Assembly: GCA_003241875.1 (NCBI GenBank) | Contig: QBLU01000005.1 | Coordinates: 34,392-98,391, forward strand | Reading direction: 5' to 3' | DNA: 64,000 bases | DNA from: Alphaproteobacteria bacterium | GTDB lineage: Bacteria; Pseudomonadota; Alphaproteobacteria; Sphingomonadales; Sphingomonadaceae | Part shown: piece by piece, positions 23,480-32,197 of the stretch | Layout of the letters: each line of letters begins with the position of its first letter | Position numbering within the stretch: position 1 is the first letter of the stretch | Made by a program: the position numbers and the translations under genes | Notes under the pieces: model-generated | Databases searched by the model: none | What the model saw: the letters and a program-made list of their open reading frames with translations, nothing else | What the model was told of the DNA's origin: nothing

Positions 23480-23725
23480 ATGGACACACTTCCCCATCCC
23501 GAACCGGGCATATTGCTCGCGGCAGCGCTTGGGCTGACGTTGGTCGCCTTTGCCGGCCTGATCCTGTTCATCGGTCGCCGGCATGCCCGCCGCTCGTCCG
23601 AGCAATCACCGATTACTGTGACGTTCGATCGCGCCCGACCAGCGTCGAAGCTCGGGGCGGCGCGGCCGGAACACCCGCCCGAGGGCGCTTCGACCGAGCC
23701 CGAGAAAATCCGCCAACACTCATAG
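23480..23725 (+). CDS. Small single-helix hypothetical protein
   Basis: 81 residues with one hydrophobic helix (about 9-30, 'ILLAAALGLTLVAFAGLILF'), then 'IGRRHARR' and a polar Pro/Glu-rich tail. A GTG at 23468 in the same frame is an alternative start; AGGAG at 23462-23466 is badly placed for it but 13 bases from the ATG. No family recognised. Possibly cotranscribed with the GlsB-like gene 106 bases upstream. Confidence 0.4.
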   Translation: MDTLPHPEPGILLAAALGLTLVAFAGLILFIGRRHARRSSEQSPITVTFDRARPASKLGAARPEHPPEGASTEPEKIRQHS

Positions 23726-23799
23726 CTGTCCGAACGTCGGGCTTGGGGCCCGGCGCCGGCTTGTGATAGGGTAAGCCCCGTAACAGGGGGCGGTATCCC

Positions 23800-24795
23800 A
23801 TGCGGTTGCGGTGTGTATCGATCCTGCTGGCCGCGACACTGCTGTCGGGCTGCGCCGCCAACCAGCTGCGCATCGAACGCGCCGGCGCCGTCGTCCAGGA
23901 AGGCCAGCCGCTGGTCACCGCATCGAAGGCGCTGATCGCCGACATTGCTGCCACCAGCCGCGACGCCAGCATCGAGCTCGCGCTCGCCGATCCGCTGTGC
24001 GACTGGCCTGAAATCCACATCGCCACCGGCACGCCGGCGGCCTCGCTTTGCGATCCAGCGAGCAGCAGCCACACGACCTTCACCCGCATAAACGCCGGCG
24101 CGTTTGCGCCGACCGTCACGCTGATCGGCGCGCTGTCGGCCTATGTCGCCGCGGTCGATGCCGTCGCGTCCGGGGCGACGACCGACGAGCGCTTCAACCT
24201 CGCCGCCGCCAAGGCGCAGCTCGAATCGGTCGCCGGCGCCGTCGGCGTCAACCCGATCGCCAAGCTGTCGGAGGACCAGCAAAAGGCCCTCGACGGCCTT
24301 GTCGCGCTGATCGACACGCTGTCCCGCGAGGCCGAGCAGGCGCGGCAGCTGCAGGCGATCGAAGCCAACACGCCCGGGCTGCGCGCGGTGACGACGGCGC
24401 TGCGCCGCGACCTCGCCAACTGGGCCAATCTGGCGCTGGTGTCCGAACTCGCCAATCTGCAAAGCGTGCAGACGCTGCGCTGGCAGCGCGACCGCATGCT
24501 GCGCCTGCAGCCCGAGCGGCGCGGCGTGCGACGCGAGCTGCTCGGCGACGACGCCCGGCGCGCGCTGCTGCGCCAGCGGCTGGAAACCGAAAATCGCCTC
24601 GCCGCCGCGCGGGCCTTGCCGGTGACGCTGGCGCAGGCGGTCACCGATTTCGAAACGGCGCACGACAGCTATGTCAACACGCTCCAGAACAAGGCGCTGA
24701 CGCCAGAAAACCGCGCCCGGCTCGCTGAATTGACCCGGGAACGCCTGCGCCAGTCGCTGACCTTGCTGGCGCAAACCGTTGCAGCCTTTGCCTAG
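23800..24795 (+). CDS. Hypothetical lipoprotein with helical C-terminal region
   Basis: 331 residues. Lipoprotein signal 'ILLAATLLSGCAAN' with Cys19. The rest is Ala- and Leu-rich and almost entirely helical by eye, with heptad-like stretches around 140-170 and 225-330 ('RQRLETENRLAAARAL'). No enzyme motif found. It probably extends from the outer or inner membrane into the periplasm as a coiled coil. Followed 27 bases later by a small gene on the same strand with its own ribosome binding site. Confidence 0.65.
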   Translation: MRLRCVSILLAATLLSGCAANQLRIERAGAVVQEGQPLVTASKALIADIAATSRDASIELALADPLCDWPEIHIATGTPAASLCDPASSSHTTFTRINAGAFAPTVTLIGALSAYVAAVDAVASGATTDERFNLAAAKAQLESVAGAVGVNPIAKLSEDQQKALDGLVALIDTLSREAEQARQLQAIEANTPGLRAVTTALRRDLANWANLALVSELANLQSVQTLRWQRDRMLRLQPERRGVRRELLGDDARRALLRQRLETENRLAAARALPVTLAQAVTDFETAHDSYVNTLQNKALTPENRARLAELTRERLRQSLTLLAQTVAAFA

Positions 24796-24822
24796 TTGAC
24801 GATCTCAGGGGAGAGCCCGACC

Positions 24823-25374
24823 ATGTCGCAAGCCATCGCCGAAGCCCTGGCCAGCCTGCGCGACAGCCTGGCGCGGCTGACCCAACGCAGTTTCGACGAT
24901 TTCGCGCTGTTCCAGCAGGTGACGGCGATGCAGTTCCGATCGAACGAGGTCGCCAAGCGGCTGGCGATCCTGCTCGCCGGCAATCTGTCGGCGCCCGGCG
25001 ATACCACGGTGGCACAGCAATTGCTGACCGCCGGCGGCAAGGTGTCGATCGCCCAGCCGGCCGATCATGCGTCGGTGAGGACGGCGCTGGCGGCCGCGGG
25101 CGACGCGCTCGATGCCGCCGACCAGTGGCTCGCCGCCGCAGGCGGCAAACGCCCTGAAACCGCCGCAGGCGGCAAACGCCCTGACGCCACCGCCGGAGGC
25201 GGCACTCCCCTGAACGCAGGCGGCGCCGAGGCTATTTCTTCAGCGCCGAAAAGGGGTTCGAAGCCACGCGCGCCTCGGCTTCCGAAATCACCCCCGGCGC
25301 GGGTGCGGTCGAGCGCGGGTAAGGATCCAGCGCCAACGCGAAAGCCTGCGCCGCGATCTCGCCCAGGTCGATGA
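24823..25374 (+). CDS. Hypothetical helical protein running into the 3' end of yceD
   Basis: 183 residues from the ATG at 24823, chosen for the AGGGGAG ribosome binding site 10 bases upstream. Residues 1-105 are a plausible soluble helical domain ('LASLRDSLARLTQRSFDDFALFQQ' split over 10-33). The remaining part holds two copies of the nine-residue unit AAGGKRPET and then an Arg/Pro-rich tail read through the convergent yceD gene for 143 bases. That tail looks like antisense reading, so the natural stop may be lost or a base may be missing in this GC-rich stretch (a shift into the next frame would stop at 25211). Function unknown. Confidence 0.5.
   Translation: MSQAIAEALASLRDSLARLTQRSFDDFALFQQVTAMQFRSNEVAKRLAILLAGNLSAPGDTTVAQQLLTAGGKVSIAQPADHASVRTALAAAGDALDAADQWLAAAGGKRPETAAGGKRPDATAGGGTPLNAGGAEAISSAPKRGSKPRAPRLPKSPPARVRSSAGKDPAPTRKPAPRSRPGR
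25135..25184 (+). repeat. 27-base direct repeat, two copies
   Basis: GCCGCAGGCGGCAAACGCCC followed by TGA occurs at 25135 and again at 25162, a 27-base period, inside the C-terminal part of the preceding gene. A third degenerate copy (GCCGGAGGCGGCACTCCCCTGA) follows at about 25192. All three end in an out-of-frame TGA. Confidence 0.7.
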
Positions 25375-25726
25375 TGTCGCCGGCCAGCGGCTCGGCATCG
25401 AGATCGGCATCGGCAAGCTCGATCTCGTCGCCTTCGGGGGCGTGTTCGACGAGCAGCAGGTTGACCGCCTCGGTGATCAGGAACCGCACCGGCTGGTAGG
25501 TCGCGGCGCAGGGCTGGTCGCCGCTGGCATGGACCTGGCCGGTGACGCGGATGCCCGCCGCCTCGCGCCGCAGCTCCAGCGCCGCGGTCAGCCTGTCCAG
25601 CGCCAGGAGGTCGAAGCGGACGGCGAGCGCCTCGCGTTCACCAGGATCGGCCTCGATCGCCTGCTGGCGGGTCGGGCCGCCGACGTCATGGGCGCGGAAC
25701 GGCCGCGAGAATTCGGGCGCGGTCAT
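25232..25726 (-). CDS. yceD: YceD family (DUF177) protein
   Basis: 164 residues from the ATG that overlaps the stop of the upstream gene (ATGA). 'EFSRPFRAHDVG' at the N-terminus, an acidic middle ('EGDEIELADADLDAEPLAGD') and the typical end 'RVASNPFSALKK' mark the DUF177/YceD family, which affects 23S rRNA accumulation in plants and E. coli. The family normally has two conserved Cys in the middle; here a single Cys is visible in 'GDQPCAATY'. Convergent with, and overlapped by, the hypothetical gene to the left. Confidence 0.85.
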   Translation of the reverse strand: MTAPEFSRPFRAHDVGGPTRQQAIEADPGEREALAVRFDLLALDRLTAALELRREAAGIRVTGQVHASGDQPCAATYQPVRFLITEAVNLLLVEHAPEGDEIELADADLDAEPLAGDIIDLGEIAAQAFALALDPYPRSTAPAPGVISEAEARVASNPFSALKK

Positions 25727-26280
25727 GCCGCCGACCGGCCCTGCGCCGGTGGCGCGAGATGCCCGGCGAGCACGGCCGCCAGCGGCGTCGCATCCAGCCT
25801 GCGGGCGACGCGGCGCGATTCGCCGACGATCCAGTCGACCGCATCCTCCGGCACCGGGGCGCCGCGCCACAGGTTGCGGCGCAGCGCGTCGGCCATCGCG
25901 GCATCGTCGGCGCGGGCGTCGCGATAGGCGCCGAGCCGGCCGCCGAGCGCCGCGACCATGCGGCCGATGTGCTTGCCGACGACCTGGTCGCCGATGCCGT
26001 CCTGGCGCAGCGTGCCATCCATGTCGCTGATGAAACGTTCGGTAAGGTCGGCGCAGGCCTGGGCGGCGCCGTCGTCCTCCAGCCGGATCAACGCCAGCGA
26101 CAGGATCAGCGCCACCATGTCGAACCGGCCATCGATCGTGTCGGGCACCTGGCCGGCCAGATACCAGTCCGGCCGGCGCGCCTCCGCCACCACCGCATCG
26201 TACAGCGCATCGACCGGCCCGGCGCGCGGCACGAGGCCCATGGCGGCAATGGTGCGGCGCAAGCCGGAAAACAGGGTCAT
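25723..26280 (-). CDS. Ubiquinol-cytochrome c chaperone (CBP3/UQCC1-like)
   Basis: 185 residues. The start at 26280 is preceded by GAAGG at good spacing; an ATG at 26295 is the alternative. Family signatures: 'YDAVVAEARRPDWYLAGQVPDTIDGRFDM' (split, about 28-56), 'ERFISDMDGTLRQDGIGD' (about 80-97) and 'VGKHIGRM' (about 99-106). Alphaproteobacterial and mitochondrial members help assemble cytochrome b into the bc1 complex. It forms a two-gene unit with yceD and is divergent from bamE, an arrangement conserved in sphingomonads as far as I recall. Confidence 0.87.
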   Translation of the reverse strand: MTLFSGLRRTIAAMGLVPRAGPVDALYDAVVAEARRPDWYLAGQVPDTIDGRFDMVALILSLALIRLEDDGAAQACADLTERFISDMDGTLRQDGIGDQVVGKHIGRMVAALGGRLGAYRDARADDAAMADALRRNLWRGAPVPEDAVDWIVGESRRVARRLDATPLAAVLAGHLAPPAQGRSAA

Positions 26281-26377
26281 CGCAGTTGCCTTCATCACCG
26301 CTGGCACGCGGCCGTGACTTGGCATATTGAGCTTTGGTTGACGCCGCGCAACCTGCCGCGGCGTTTTGGAGACCGGT

Positions 26378-26860
26378 ATGCGTAAACCCTTTGTCCTCGG
26401 CCTGGTGGCGGCGCTGGCGATCGGCGCCGGCGGTTGCTCGCGCATCAAGCAGAACCAGGGCTATCTCGTCGACGAAACGCTGCTCAGCTCGATCCAGCCC
26501 GGTGTCGACAATCGCGATTCGGTGGCCAAGACGCTCGGCCGCCCGACATTTTCGGCGCAGTTCGATTCGGGCGAATGGTATTATGTCACCCGCAACACCG
26601 GCCAGTTCGCCTTTGCCAAGCCCAAGGTCGAATCGCAGTCGATCCTGATCATCAGCTTCGACAAGGGCGGCACCGTCGCCAAGGTCGAGCGCCGCGGCAT
26701 GGACCAGATCGCCAGCATCAGCCCCGAAAAGGACACGACGCCGACCCTGGGCCGCAGCGAAGGCCTGTTGCAGGAACTGTTCGGCAACCTGGGCTCGGTC
26801 GGCTCGGGCGGCTTCGGCGGGCCGAACAACACCAACACCGGGCGTGACGGCCCGCGCTAG
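26378..26860 (+). CDS. bamE: Outer membrane assembly lipoprotein BamE
   Basis: 160 residues from the ATG preceded by GGAG at eight bases. Lipoprotein signal with Cys20 ('GAGGCSRIK'). The SmpA/OmlA domain follows: 'NQGYLVDETLLSSIQPGVDNRDSVAKTLGRPTF' region (about 26-58) with the 'GVDxxxxVxxxLG' turn, then 'WYYVTRNTGQFAFAKP'. The C-terminus ends in a Gly/Asn-rich tail. BamE is a periplasmic lipoprotein of the BAM complex that inserts outer membrane barrels. Confidence 0.9.
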   Translation: MRKPFVLGLVAALAIGAGGCSRIKQNQGYLVDETLLSSIQPGVDNRDSVAKTLGRPTFSAQFDSGEWYYVTRNTGQFAFAKPKVESQSILIISFDKGGTVAKVERRGMDQIASISPEKDTTPTLGRSEGLLQELFGNLGSVGSGGFGGPNNTNTGRDGPR

Positions 26861-26880
26861 GGGTCCCCTGCGGCGTCATC

Positions 26881-27012
26881 GTCATGCTGGCGCACGCCAG
26901 CATCCACCGCGGCGCCATGAACCGGCCATCGACGCGTTGCACATCGGTCGGTGCAGCCGCGGGCAGGGCGGCATTGTGCACGCCAGTGGATGCTGGCGTT
27001 CGCCAGCATGAC
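26881..27012. repeat. REP-like inverted repeat, family 3
   Basis: Left arm GTCATGCTGGCGCACGCCAG (continuing CATCCAC) and right arm GTGGATGCTGGCGTTCGCCA (continuing GCATGAC). Each arm is a 9-bp hairpin (ATGCTGGCG / CGCCAGCAT) and the two arms also pair with each other. It fills the gap between the convergent bamE and membrane protein genes. No other copy seen in the window. Confidence 0.75.
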
Positions 27013-27037
27013 GGGTGCTTGTGAAGGCGACCGCCCA

Positions 27038-27703
27038 CTAGAACGGTTTCACCGCCCCAAGCCAGCTGGTGGCGAACAGCAGCGCATAGACCGTGAACAC
27101 CCAGCGCCGTGTGCCGTCCATGGTGGCGCGCAGCGGCACTTCGGTGGCATCCGACGAGCCTTGCGCGATCAGCGCCATCAGCTGCGGCCCGACCGGCTTG
27201 AAGGCATGGTCGATCATGATCGCGGCGCAAAAGATCAGCCCGAACAGCAGCGCCTTCAGCGCCAGCCACTGCGGCGCCAGCGGCGTGCCTGTCGCCAGCG
27301 AGACTCCGCCCAGCCCCAGGTAGAACGCCGCCAGCGCCCAGCGCAGCCCGCCTTCGATGCGGCGATCGCGGGCGGCGCGCGGTGTCATGTCATGGGCATG
27401 GGCATCCCAGACCAGCCAGAGCCAGCCGAGCCCCACCACCCAGCTGGCAATGACCGCCGCAAACGGCAGCCCCGGCCACCAGCCGCCGGTATGGAGCAGG
27501 GTCAGCGACATCGGCACCATCAGCGCCCAGGCCGATCGCGGCCCCATATCTATGGCGACGAGCAGTTTAAGGAGCGTCAGCCGTTCGGGCAGCGAATAGC
27601 TGCGCATCCGGAAATGCTGGCCGAGCACGAAAACGCCGAGATCGCCGCCCAGCCACAGCACGAACAGCAGCAGATGGGCATAGACCAGCGTCGGATAGAG
27701 CAT
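27038..27703 (-). CDS. Integral membrane protein, CopD-like
   Basis: 221 residues with about six membrane helices. The start 'MLYPTLVYAHLLLFVLWLGGD' with an early His, and a further His in 'AIMIDHAF', are reminiscent of CopD/YdhA-like heme or copper membrane proteins, but I would not assign a function. Its ATG overlaps the stop of the DUF1330 gene by one base (TGATG), so the two form an operon that is divergent from the TonB receptor. Confidence 0.7.
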   Translation of the reverse strand: MLYPTLVYAHLLLFVLWLGGDLGVFVLGQHFRMRSYSLPERLTLLKLLVAIDMGPRSAWALMVPMSLTLLHTGGWWPGLPFAAVIASWVVGLGWLWLVWDAHAHDMTPRAARDRRIEGGLRWALAAFYLGLGGVSLATGTPLAPQWLALKALLFGLIFCAAIMIDHAFKPVGPQLMALIAQGSSDATEVPLRATMDGTRRWVFTVYALLFATSWLGAVKPF

Positions 27704-28029
27704 CACTGGCCTTCGAAAATGGCGACATGGAATTCGCCGGCGCCGGCGCGCAACGGCTTCACGTCGTCCTGATACTGGGCGTCGAACCAGAAAGCTTCGG
27801 CGGCGGCGCGGGACGGGAAATGCGCGCAGACGATGCTGGTACCCTCCGGCCAATCCTCCAGCGGTCGCGCCGCCTTGCCGATAAACAGGTAATGGCCGCC
27901 GTGCCGCGCATACAGCCCGGTTTCGGCCAGCGCCCGCGCATAGGCCGCCATCTTTGCCCCATCGGTGACCCGCGCCGTGACCAGCAGATAGGCCGGCCGC
28001 GCCGGCGCCTGCGGACTGTCCTGTTCCAT
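27703..28029 (-). CDS. DUF1330 family ferredoxin-like fold protein
   Basis: 108 residues with the DUF1330 pattern: 'AYLLVTARVTDGAKMAAY' (13-30), 'YARHGGHYLFIGK' (40-52), 'VCAHFPSRAAAEAFWFDAQYQ' region (67-87). The fold is a dimeric alpha/beta barrel. Members are of unknown activity and often accompany catabolic genes. It starts 160 bases from the TonB receptor start on the other strand and probably shares its control region. Confidence 0.85.
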   Translation of the reverse strand: MEQDSPQAPARPAYLLVTARVTDGAKMAAYARALAETGLYARHGGHYLFIGKAARPLEDWPEGTSIVCAHFPSRAAAEAFWFDAQYQDDVKPLRAGAGEFHVAIFEGQ

Positions 28030-28092
28030 CGCGCGCCCTTCCCGCATTAGCGACGATCGACTATTGCCGGACATGAAACTGCTGTCAAAGAT

Positions 28093-28112
28093 TTGTCCGG
28101 ACAACATTGTTG
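28093..28112. promoter_or_regulatory. Palindromic operator candidate upstream of the TonB receptor
   Basis: TTGTCCGGACAA (28093-28104) is a perfect 12-base palindrome and fits the GntR/FadR-type operator pattern TNGTNNNACNA. It overlaps CAACATTGTTG (28102-28112), a second dyad. A related half-site TTGCCGGACA lies at about 28061. All are in the 160-base region between the divergent DUF1330 and TonB-receptor starts. No GntR regulator is encoded in the window. Confidence 0.5.
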
Positions 28113-28189
28113 CAATGCAGCCAAAAGGCGGCAACATTGCCGCAGGGGGCCTGGGGACGGGTTTGCCGGCATTGTGGGAGGACCATGGT

Positions 28190-30760
28190 ATGAAATGCAC
28201 TGCAACCGTGCTGCCCGGCAAGCTGCGGATGAGCAGCCGTGCCGCCTTGCTGGCGTGCGCGATGATCGGGACGGTCGTACAGGCGCAGGACGCCGCGCCG
28301 GCGCCCGCGACCACCGCACAGGCGGTGGACGACAGCGTGCTGTCGGAGATCGTCGTCACCGCCCAGCGACGCAGTGAATCGGTGCAGAATGTCCCGATCG
28401 CGGTCAGCGCCTTTTCGGCCGACCTGCTGTCGTCGCGCGGCATCGCGACGCCGCTGCAGCTGATCCAGTACGTCCCCAACCTGTTCGGGTCGAACAACAC
28501 CGGGCTTGGTTCGGCCAATGCCTATTACATCCGCGGCCTCGGCAATACCGAGACGATCGCCACCTTCGATCCGCCGGTCGGCACCTATGTCGACGATATC
28601 TACATGTCGCGGCAGAACGGCAACAACTTCGCCTTTTTCGACATCGACCGCATCGAGGTGCTGCGCGGGCCGCAGGGCACGCTGTTCGGCCGCAACACCA
28701 CCGGCGGCGCCGTCAACGTGCTGCTCAAGCGGCCATCGGACGAGGTCGGCGGCTTTCTGGAGGCGGCCTATGGCGCCTATGACAAGAAACTGATCCGCGG
28801 CTCCATCGACCTGCCGCTGTCGCAGGCCATCCAGATCAAGCTGTCGGGCTATTTCCAGGACGACGACGGCTATGTCCAGAACACCACCACCGGGGAGCGG
28901 CTGAACGACAGCGACCTCGCCGGCATCCGCGGCGCCCTCCAGCTGAAATTCAGCGAGCGGCTGACCTGGAACGTCGCCGCCGCATACATGCGCAACGACG
29001 GCGAAAACATCATCAACTATGATTGCGACCCGCGGAACCCGGCCAATTGCAGCGGCCGTTTCGCCACCACCGGCCTTGTCACCGATTATGCGCCGGGTAC
29101 CACCAGCCCGTTCGTCGGCCTGGGCGTGTCGGGCCGCAAGGCCAATTATGCCCTCGGCAACGAGGTCGATACCACCATGTACACGTCGAACCTCGAATGG
29201 GCCGGCGACGACATGACGCTCAACATCATCACCGGCCTCATCGACCTCAAGCAACAGTATCTGCTCGATTTCGCCGACGGCCGCGGCCTGCCCAACGTGG
29301 CGGTGCCGGAAACCCCGGTGCGCGGCTATCCGACCGGCGGCTTCGACATCCTCAACGACGGCTCGCACCGGCAGTTCACCCAGGAAGTGAAGCTGAACGG
29401 CAAGCTGTTCGGCGGCGTCATCGATTATGTCGGGGGCTTCTTCTACTTTCACGAACGCAATCGCACCGATTTCGCCGATATCCTCAACCTGGGGCCCATC
29501 CTCGGCATTCCCGGCAATGTCGGCTTTCCGGCGGTGCTCGCCGACCGGACGCTGCGCAACACGACCAACGCCTATGCCGGCTATCTGCAGGTCGACGCCA
29601 ATGTCACCGAACAGATCAAGCTGACCGCCGGCGTGCGCTACACCGATGAAAAGAAGAACATCGGCATCAGCGACAACCGCGCCGCGTGCATCGCCAACCT
29701 CACCCCCAATTGCCTCGACAGCCGCAATCTGGCCGTCAACCTGCCGTCGGGCCGGCTGGCGATCCCGCTCGAGCAGCGGACCAAGCAGTGGACGCCGCGT
29801 TTTGCCGTCAACTACCAGCCGAACAAGGACATGCTGTTCTTTGCCAGCGCCACCAACGGCTTCAAGTCGGGCGGCTGGAATGCCCGCGGCTCGGCGCCGA
29901 ACACGTTGCTGCCGTTCGATCCGGAGAAGGTCTGGAGCTATGAGCTCGGTGCCAAGACCGAGTTGTTCGACCGCCGGCTGCGCGTCAACGTCACCGGATT
30001 CTGGCTGGAAACCAAGGCCCTGCAGACGCCGTCGGCGTTCGTCGACCCGGTCAGCGGTGCCGCCACCTTCATCACCCAGAACTTTGCCGACTACCAGAAC
30101 AAGGGCCTGGAGCTGGAAGTGACGGCGGTGCCGGTGCGCGGCCTCAACATCTATGCCAACGTCGGCTACCAGAACGACAAGTACAAGGTCAGCGATACGC
30201 TGCTGCCCAACCAGTATGGCGTGAAGGCCGTTCGCCAGCAGCAGATCGACTGCCTGGCGCAGCTGTCGCAGCGCCGGATCCCGCTGGGGCCGACGGGCGC
30301 CAACAACGCTCCCGATTGCGCCGCCGGCATCGTCGACGCCAACGGCAACATCGCCAAGCCGGTGCGCACGCCGGAAATCAGCGTGTCGTTCGGCGGTTCG
30401 TACGACTTCCAGATCCCGGCGGCGGGCATCATCCTGACGCCGTCGGTGAACGCGCTGTACCGGTCGAGCCTCGACACCGGCACCGCCAACGGCACAATCT
30501 ATACCGGCAGCATCACAGCGCCGAGCGGCGCCGTCTATCCGTCGAACCCGTTCGGCGGCGACTTCATCGCCGGCTCGCTGACCGAGGCCTATTGGCAGGT
30601 CAGTGCCGCATTGACGATGCGCACCGACGACAACAACTGGACGCTCAGCCTCGAGTGCGAGAACTGCTTCGACAAGGCCTTCGTGCAGTCGAGCCTGGTG
30701 AACTTCAATTATCTGTCGCCGCCGCGGACGTGGCAGGTCAGGGCGAAGCGAGTGTTTTAA
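28190..30760 (+). CDS. TonB-dependent outer membrane receptor
   Basis: 856 residues from the ATG at 28190, preceded by GGGAGG. Signal peptide (ends near 'VVQAQD'), TonB box 'LSEIVVTAQRR', plug domain ('FDIDRIEVLRGPQGTLFGRN' split near 180-200) and a 22-strand barrel ending in the expected aromatic residue ('RAKRVF'). The sequence style (IVVTAQRR...SVQNVPIAVSAF) is that of the large sphingomonad receptor family used for many organic substrates, so the ligand cannot be named. It heads a set of genes on the same strand: MFS transporter, nitrilase-fold protein, methyltransferase-fold protein, small protein. Confidence 0.93.
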   Translation: MKCTATVLPGKLRMSSRAALLACAMIGTVVQAQDAAPAPATTAQAVDDSVLSEIVVTAQRRSESVQNVPIAVSAFSADLLSSRGIATPLQLIQYVPNLFGSNNTGLGSANAYYIRGLGNTETIATFDPPVGTYVDDIYMSRQNGNNFAFFDIDRIEVLRGPQGTLFGRNTTGGAVNVLLKRPSDEVGGFLEAAYGAYDKKLIRGSIDLPLSQAIQIKLSGYFQDDDGYVQNTTTGERLNDSDLAGIRGALQLKFSERLTWNVAAAYMRNDGENIINYDCDPRNPANCSGRFATTGLVTDYAPGTTSPFVGLGVSGRKANYALGNEVDTTMYTSNLEWAGDDMTLNIITGLIDLKQQYLLDFADGRGLPNVAVPETPVRGYPTGGFDILNDGSHRQFTQEVKLNGKLFGGVIDYVGGFFYFHERNRTDFADILNLGPILGIPGNVGFPAVLADRTLRNTTNAYAGYLQVDANVTEQIKLTAGVRYTDEKKNIGISDNRAACIANLTPNCLDSRNLAVNLPSGRLAIPLEQRTKQWTPRFAVNYQPNKDMLFFASATNGFKSGGWNARGSAPNTLLPFDPEKVWSYELGAKTELFDRRLRVNVTGFWLETKALQTPSAFVDPVSGAATFITQNFADYQNKGLELEVTAVPVRGLNIYANVGYQNDKYKVSDTLLPNQYGVKAVRQQQIDCLAQLSQRRIPLGPTGANNAPDCAAGIVDANGNIAKPVRTPEISVSFGGSYDFQIPAAGIILTPSVNALYRSSLDTGTANGTIYTGSITAPSGAVYPSNPFGGDFIAGSLTEAYWQVSAALTMRTDDNNWTLSLECENCFDKAFVQSSLVNFNYLSPPRTWQVRAKRVF

Positions 30761-30879
30761 GGCAAGGTGCGGCTGTGCCGAAGACACGATTTTGCGCAGC
30801 AAGATCTGGCTTCGACACAGACTCGCGCCCGCCCGGCCGGCGGGGCGGCCGGGTACTCCGGCCGAACCCGTCCGACGCA

Positions 30880-30900
30880 GGCATGGGCTTTGCCCATGCC
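30880..30900 (+). terminator. Hairpin between the TonB receptor and MFS genes
   Basis: GGCATGGGC TTT GCCCATGCC is a perfect 9-bp stem with a three-base loop, 120 bases after the receptor stop and 64 bases before the MFS start. No T-tract follows, so it could be a processing or attenuation element rather than a full terminator. The rest of the 204-base gap contains GC-rich self-complementary sequence (CCGGCCGGCGGGGCGGCCGG) but no gene I can support. Confidence 0.5.
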
Positions 30901-30964
30901 CCTCGCTGGAGAGCTAAAACGACCATGACCTGCGTCCACCCCTCGATCCGGCCGGGGCGCTAGC

Positions 30965-32197
30965 ATGTCCGAATTCCGCAAGGGCGCCCCCGTCCTCTTC
31001 GCCGCCATGATCGGCGTCGGCTGCGGCGCCTCGCCCATCCCCTTCAACGTGTTGCCCGCCGTCATCGGCCCGATGCATGCCGAACTCGGCTGGTCGTTCC
31101 TCGAAATCAGCCTCGGCATCACAGTCTTCGGCATCATCGCGTCGCTGCTGGCGCCGGTCTATGGCGCCGCCGCCGACAAATGGGGGGTGCGGCCGATCGC
31201 CATCGGCTCGCTGGTCGCCTTTGCCGCGACCTTTTCGCTGTTCGCGCTGATGCCGCCGTCGAAACCGGCCTGGTACGGCCTGTGGGCGCTGGTCGGCATC
31301 GTCGGCATCGGTTCGACGCCCGTCACCTGGAGCCGGGCCGTCAACATGTGGTTCGTCAAGAACCGCGGCCTGGCGCTCGGCATCATGCTGCTCGGCACCT
31401 CGCTGGCCGGCATCCTGGTGCCGCAGATCGCCCAACGCGCCATCGCCGGGCAGTTCATCGGCAGCGGCTGGCGTGGCGCCTTTCCGACGCTGGCGCTGTT
31501 GCCGCTGCTGCTGGCGGTGCCGCTGGCGCTGTGGCTGTTCCGCGAACCGAGCGTCGCCGAACGGCCCGCCGGCATCAGCGACGCCGCCGGCAATTTGACC
31601 GGCATGACCGCCGGAGAGGCCGTGCGCGGTTACCGGTTCTGGGTGATCTGGGCGTCGATCGCCGTCGTCGCGCTGGCCTATGGCGGCGTCTTCATCAACA
31701 TGATCCAGATCGCCGGGCTGCACGGCTTTGCCGCCGCCGAGGGCGCGACGGTGATGAGCGTGATGGCGGTCGGGATCCTCGCTGGCCGGGTGATCACCGG
31801 CATGCTGTTCGATCGCTTCTGGGCGCCGGCGGTGCTGGTGCCGATCCTGCTCGGCCCGGCTCTGGCGTGCTGGCTGCTGATGGGCAGCACCGGCACGCTG
31901 GCACAGTTGATGACGGGCGCGCTGCTGCTCGGCTTTGCGGCGGGGGCGGAAAGCGACCTTATCGCCTATCTCGCCGGGCGCTATTTCGGCATGGCGAACT
32001 ATGGCCGCATCTATGGCCTGCTCTACATGCCGTTCGGGCTCGGCTCGGCGATCTCGCCGGCGATCTATGCCCGGGTCCGCGATGTCACCGGCAATTATGA
32101 TGCGATGCTGGCGGTGGCGATCGGCCTGTTCGCGCTCGGGGGCCTGCTGCCGCTGACGCTCGGCCGCTATCCGGTGTTCGGGGGCACGCCGCGATGA
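30965..32197 (+). CDS. MFS transporter
   Basis: 410 residues, 12 predicted membrane helices in two halves. The loop 'GAAADKWGVRPIA' (about 63-75) is the MFS loop 2-3 motif and 'LFDRFW' is its counterpart in the second half (about 280). Overall it resembles monocarboxylate/OFA-type porters, so an organic acid is a reasonable but unproven substrate. Its stop overlaps the start of the nitrilase-fold gene by four bases. Confidence 0.88.
   Translation: MSEFRKGAPVLFAAMIGVGCGASPIPFNVLPAVIGPMHAELGWSFLEISLGITVFGIIASLLAPVYGAAADKWGVRPIAIGSLVAFAATFSLFALMPPSKPAWYGLWALVGIVGIGSTPVTWSRAVNMWFVKNRGLALGIMLLGTSLAGILVPQIAQRAIAGQFIGSGWRGAFPTLALLPLLLAVPLALWLFREPSVAERPAGISDAAGNLTGMTAGEAVRGYRFWVIWASIAVVALAYGGVFINMIQIAGLHGFAAAEGATVMSVMAVGILAGRVITGMLFDRFWAPAVLVPILLGPALACWLLMGSTGTLAQLMTGALLLGFAAGAESDLIAYLAGRYFGMANYGRIYGLLYMPFGLGSAISPAIYARVRDVTGNYDAMLAVAIGLFALGGLLPLTLGRYPVFGGTPR

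Noticed and set aside
28085-30802. A 905-codon open frame on the minus strand opposite the TonB receptor
   Set aside because: Its translation is Arg/Gly/Val-rich with no motif, and the plus strand has an unmistakable receptor with signal peptide and TonB box. Long antisense frames are expected in GC-rich genes.
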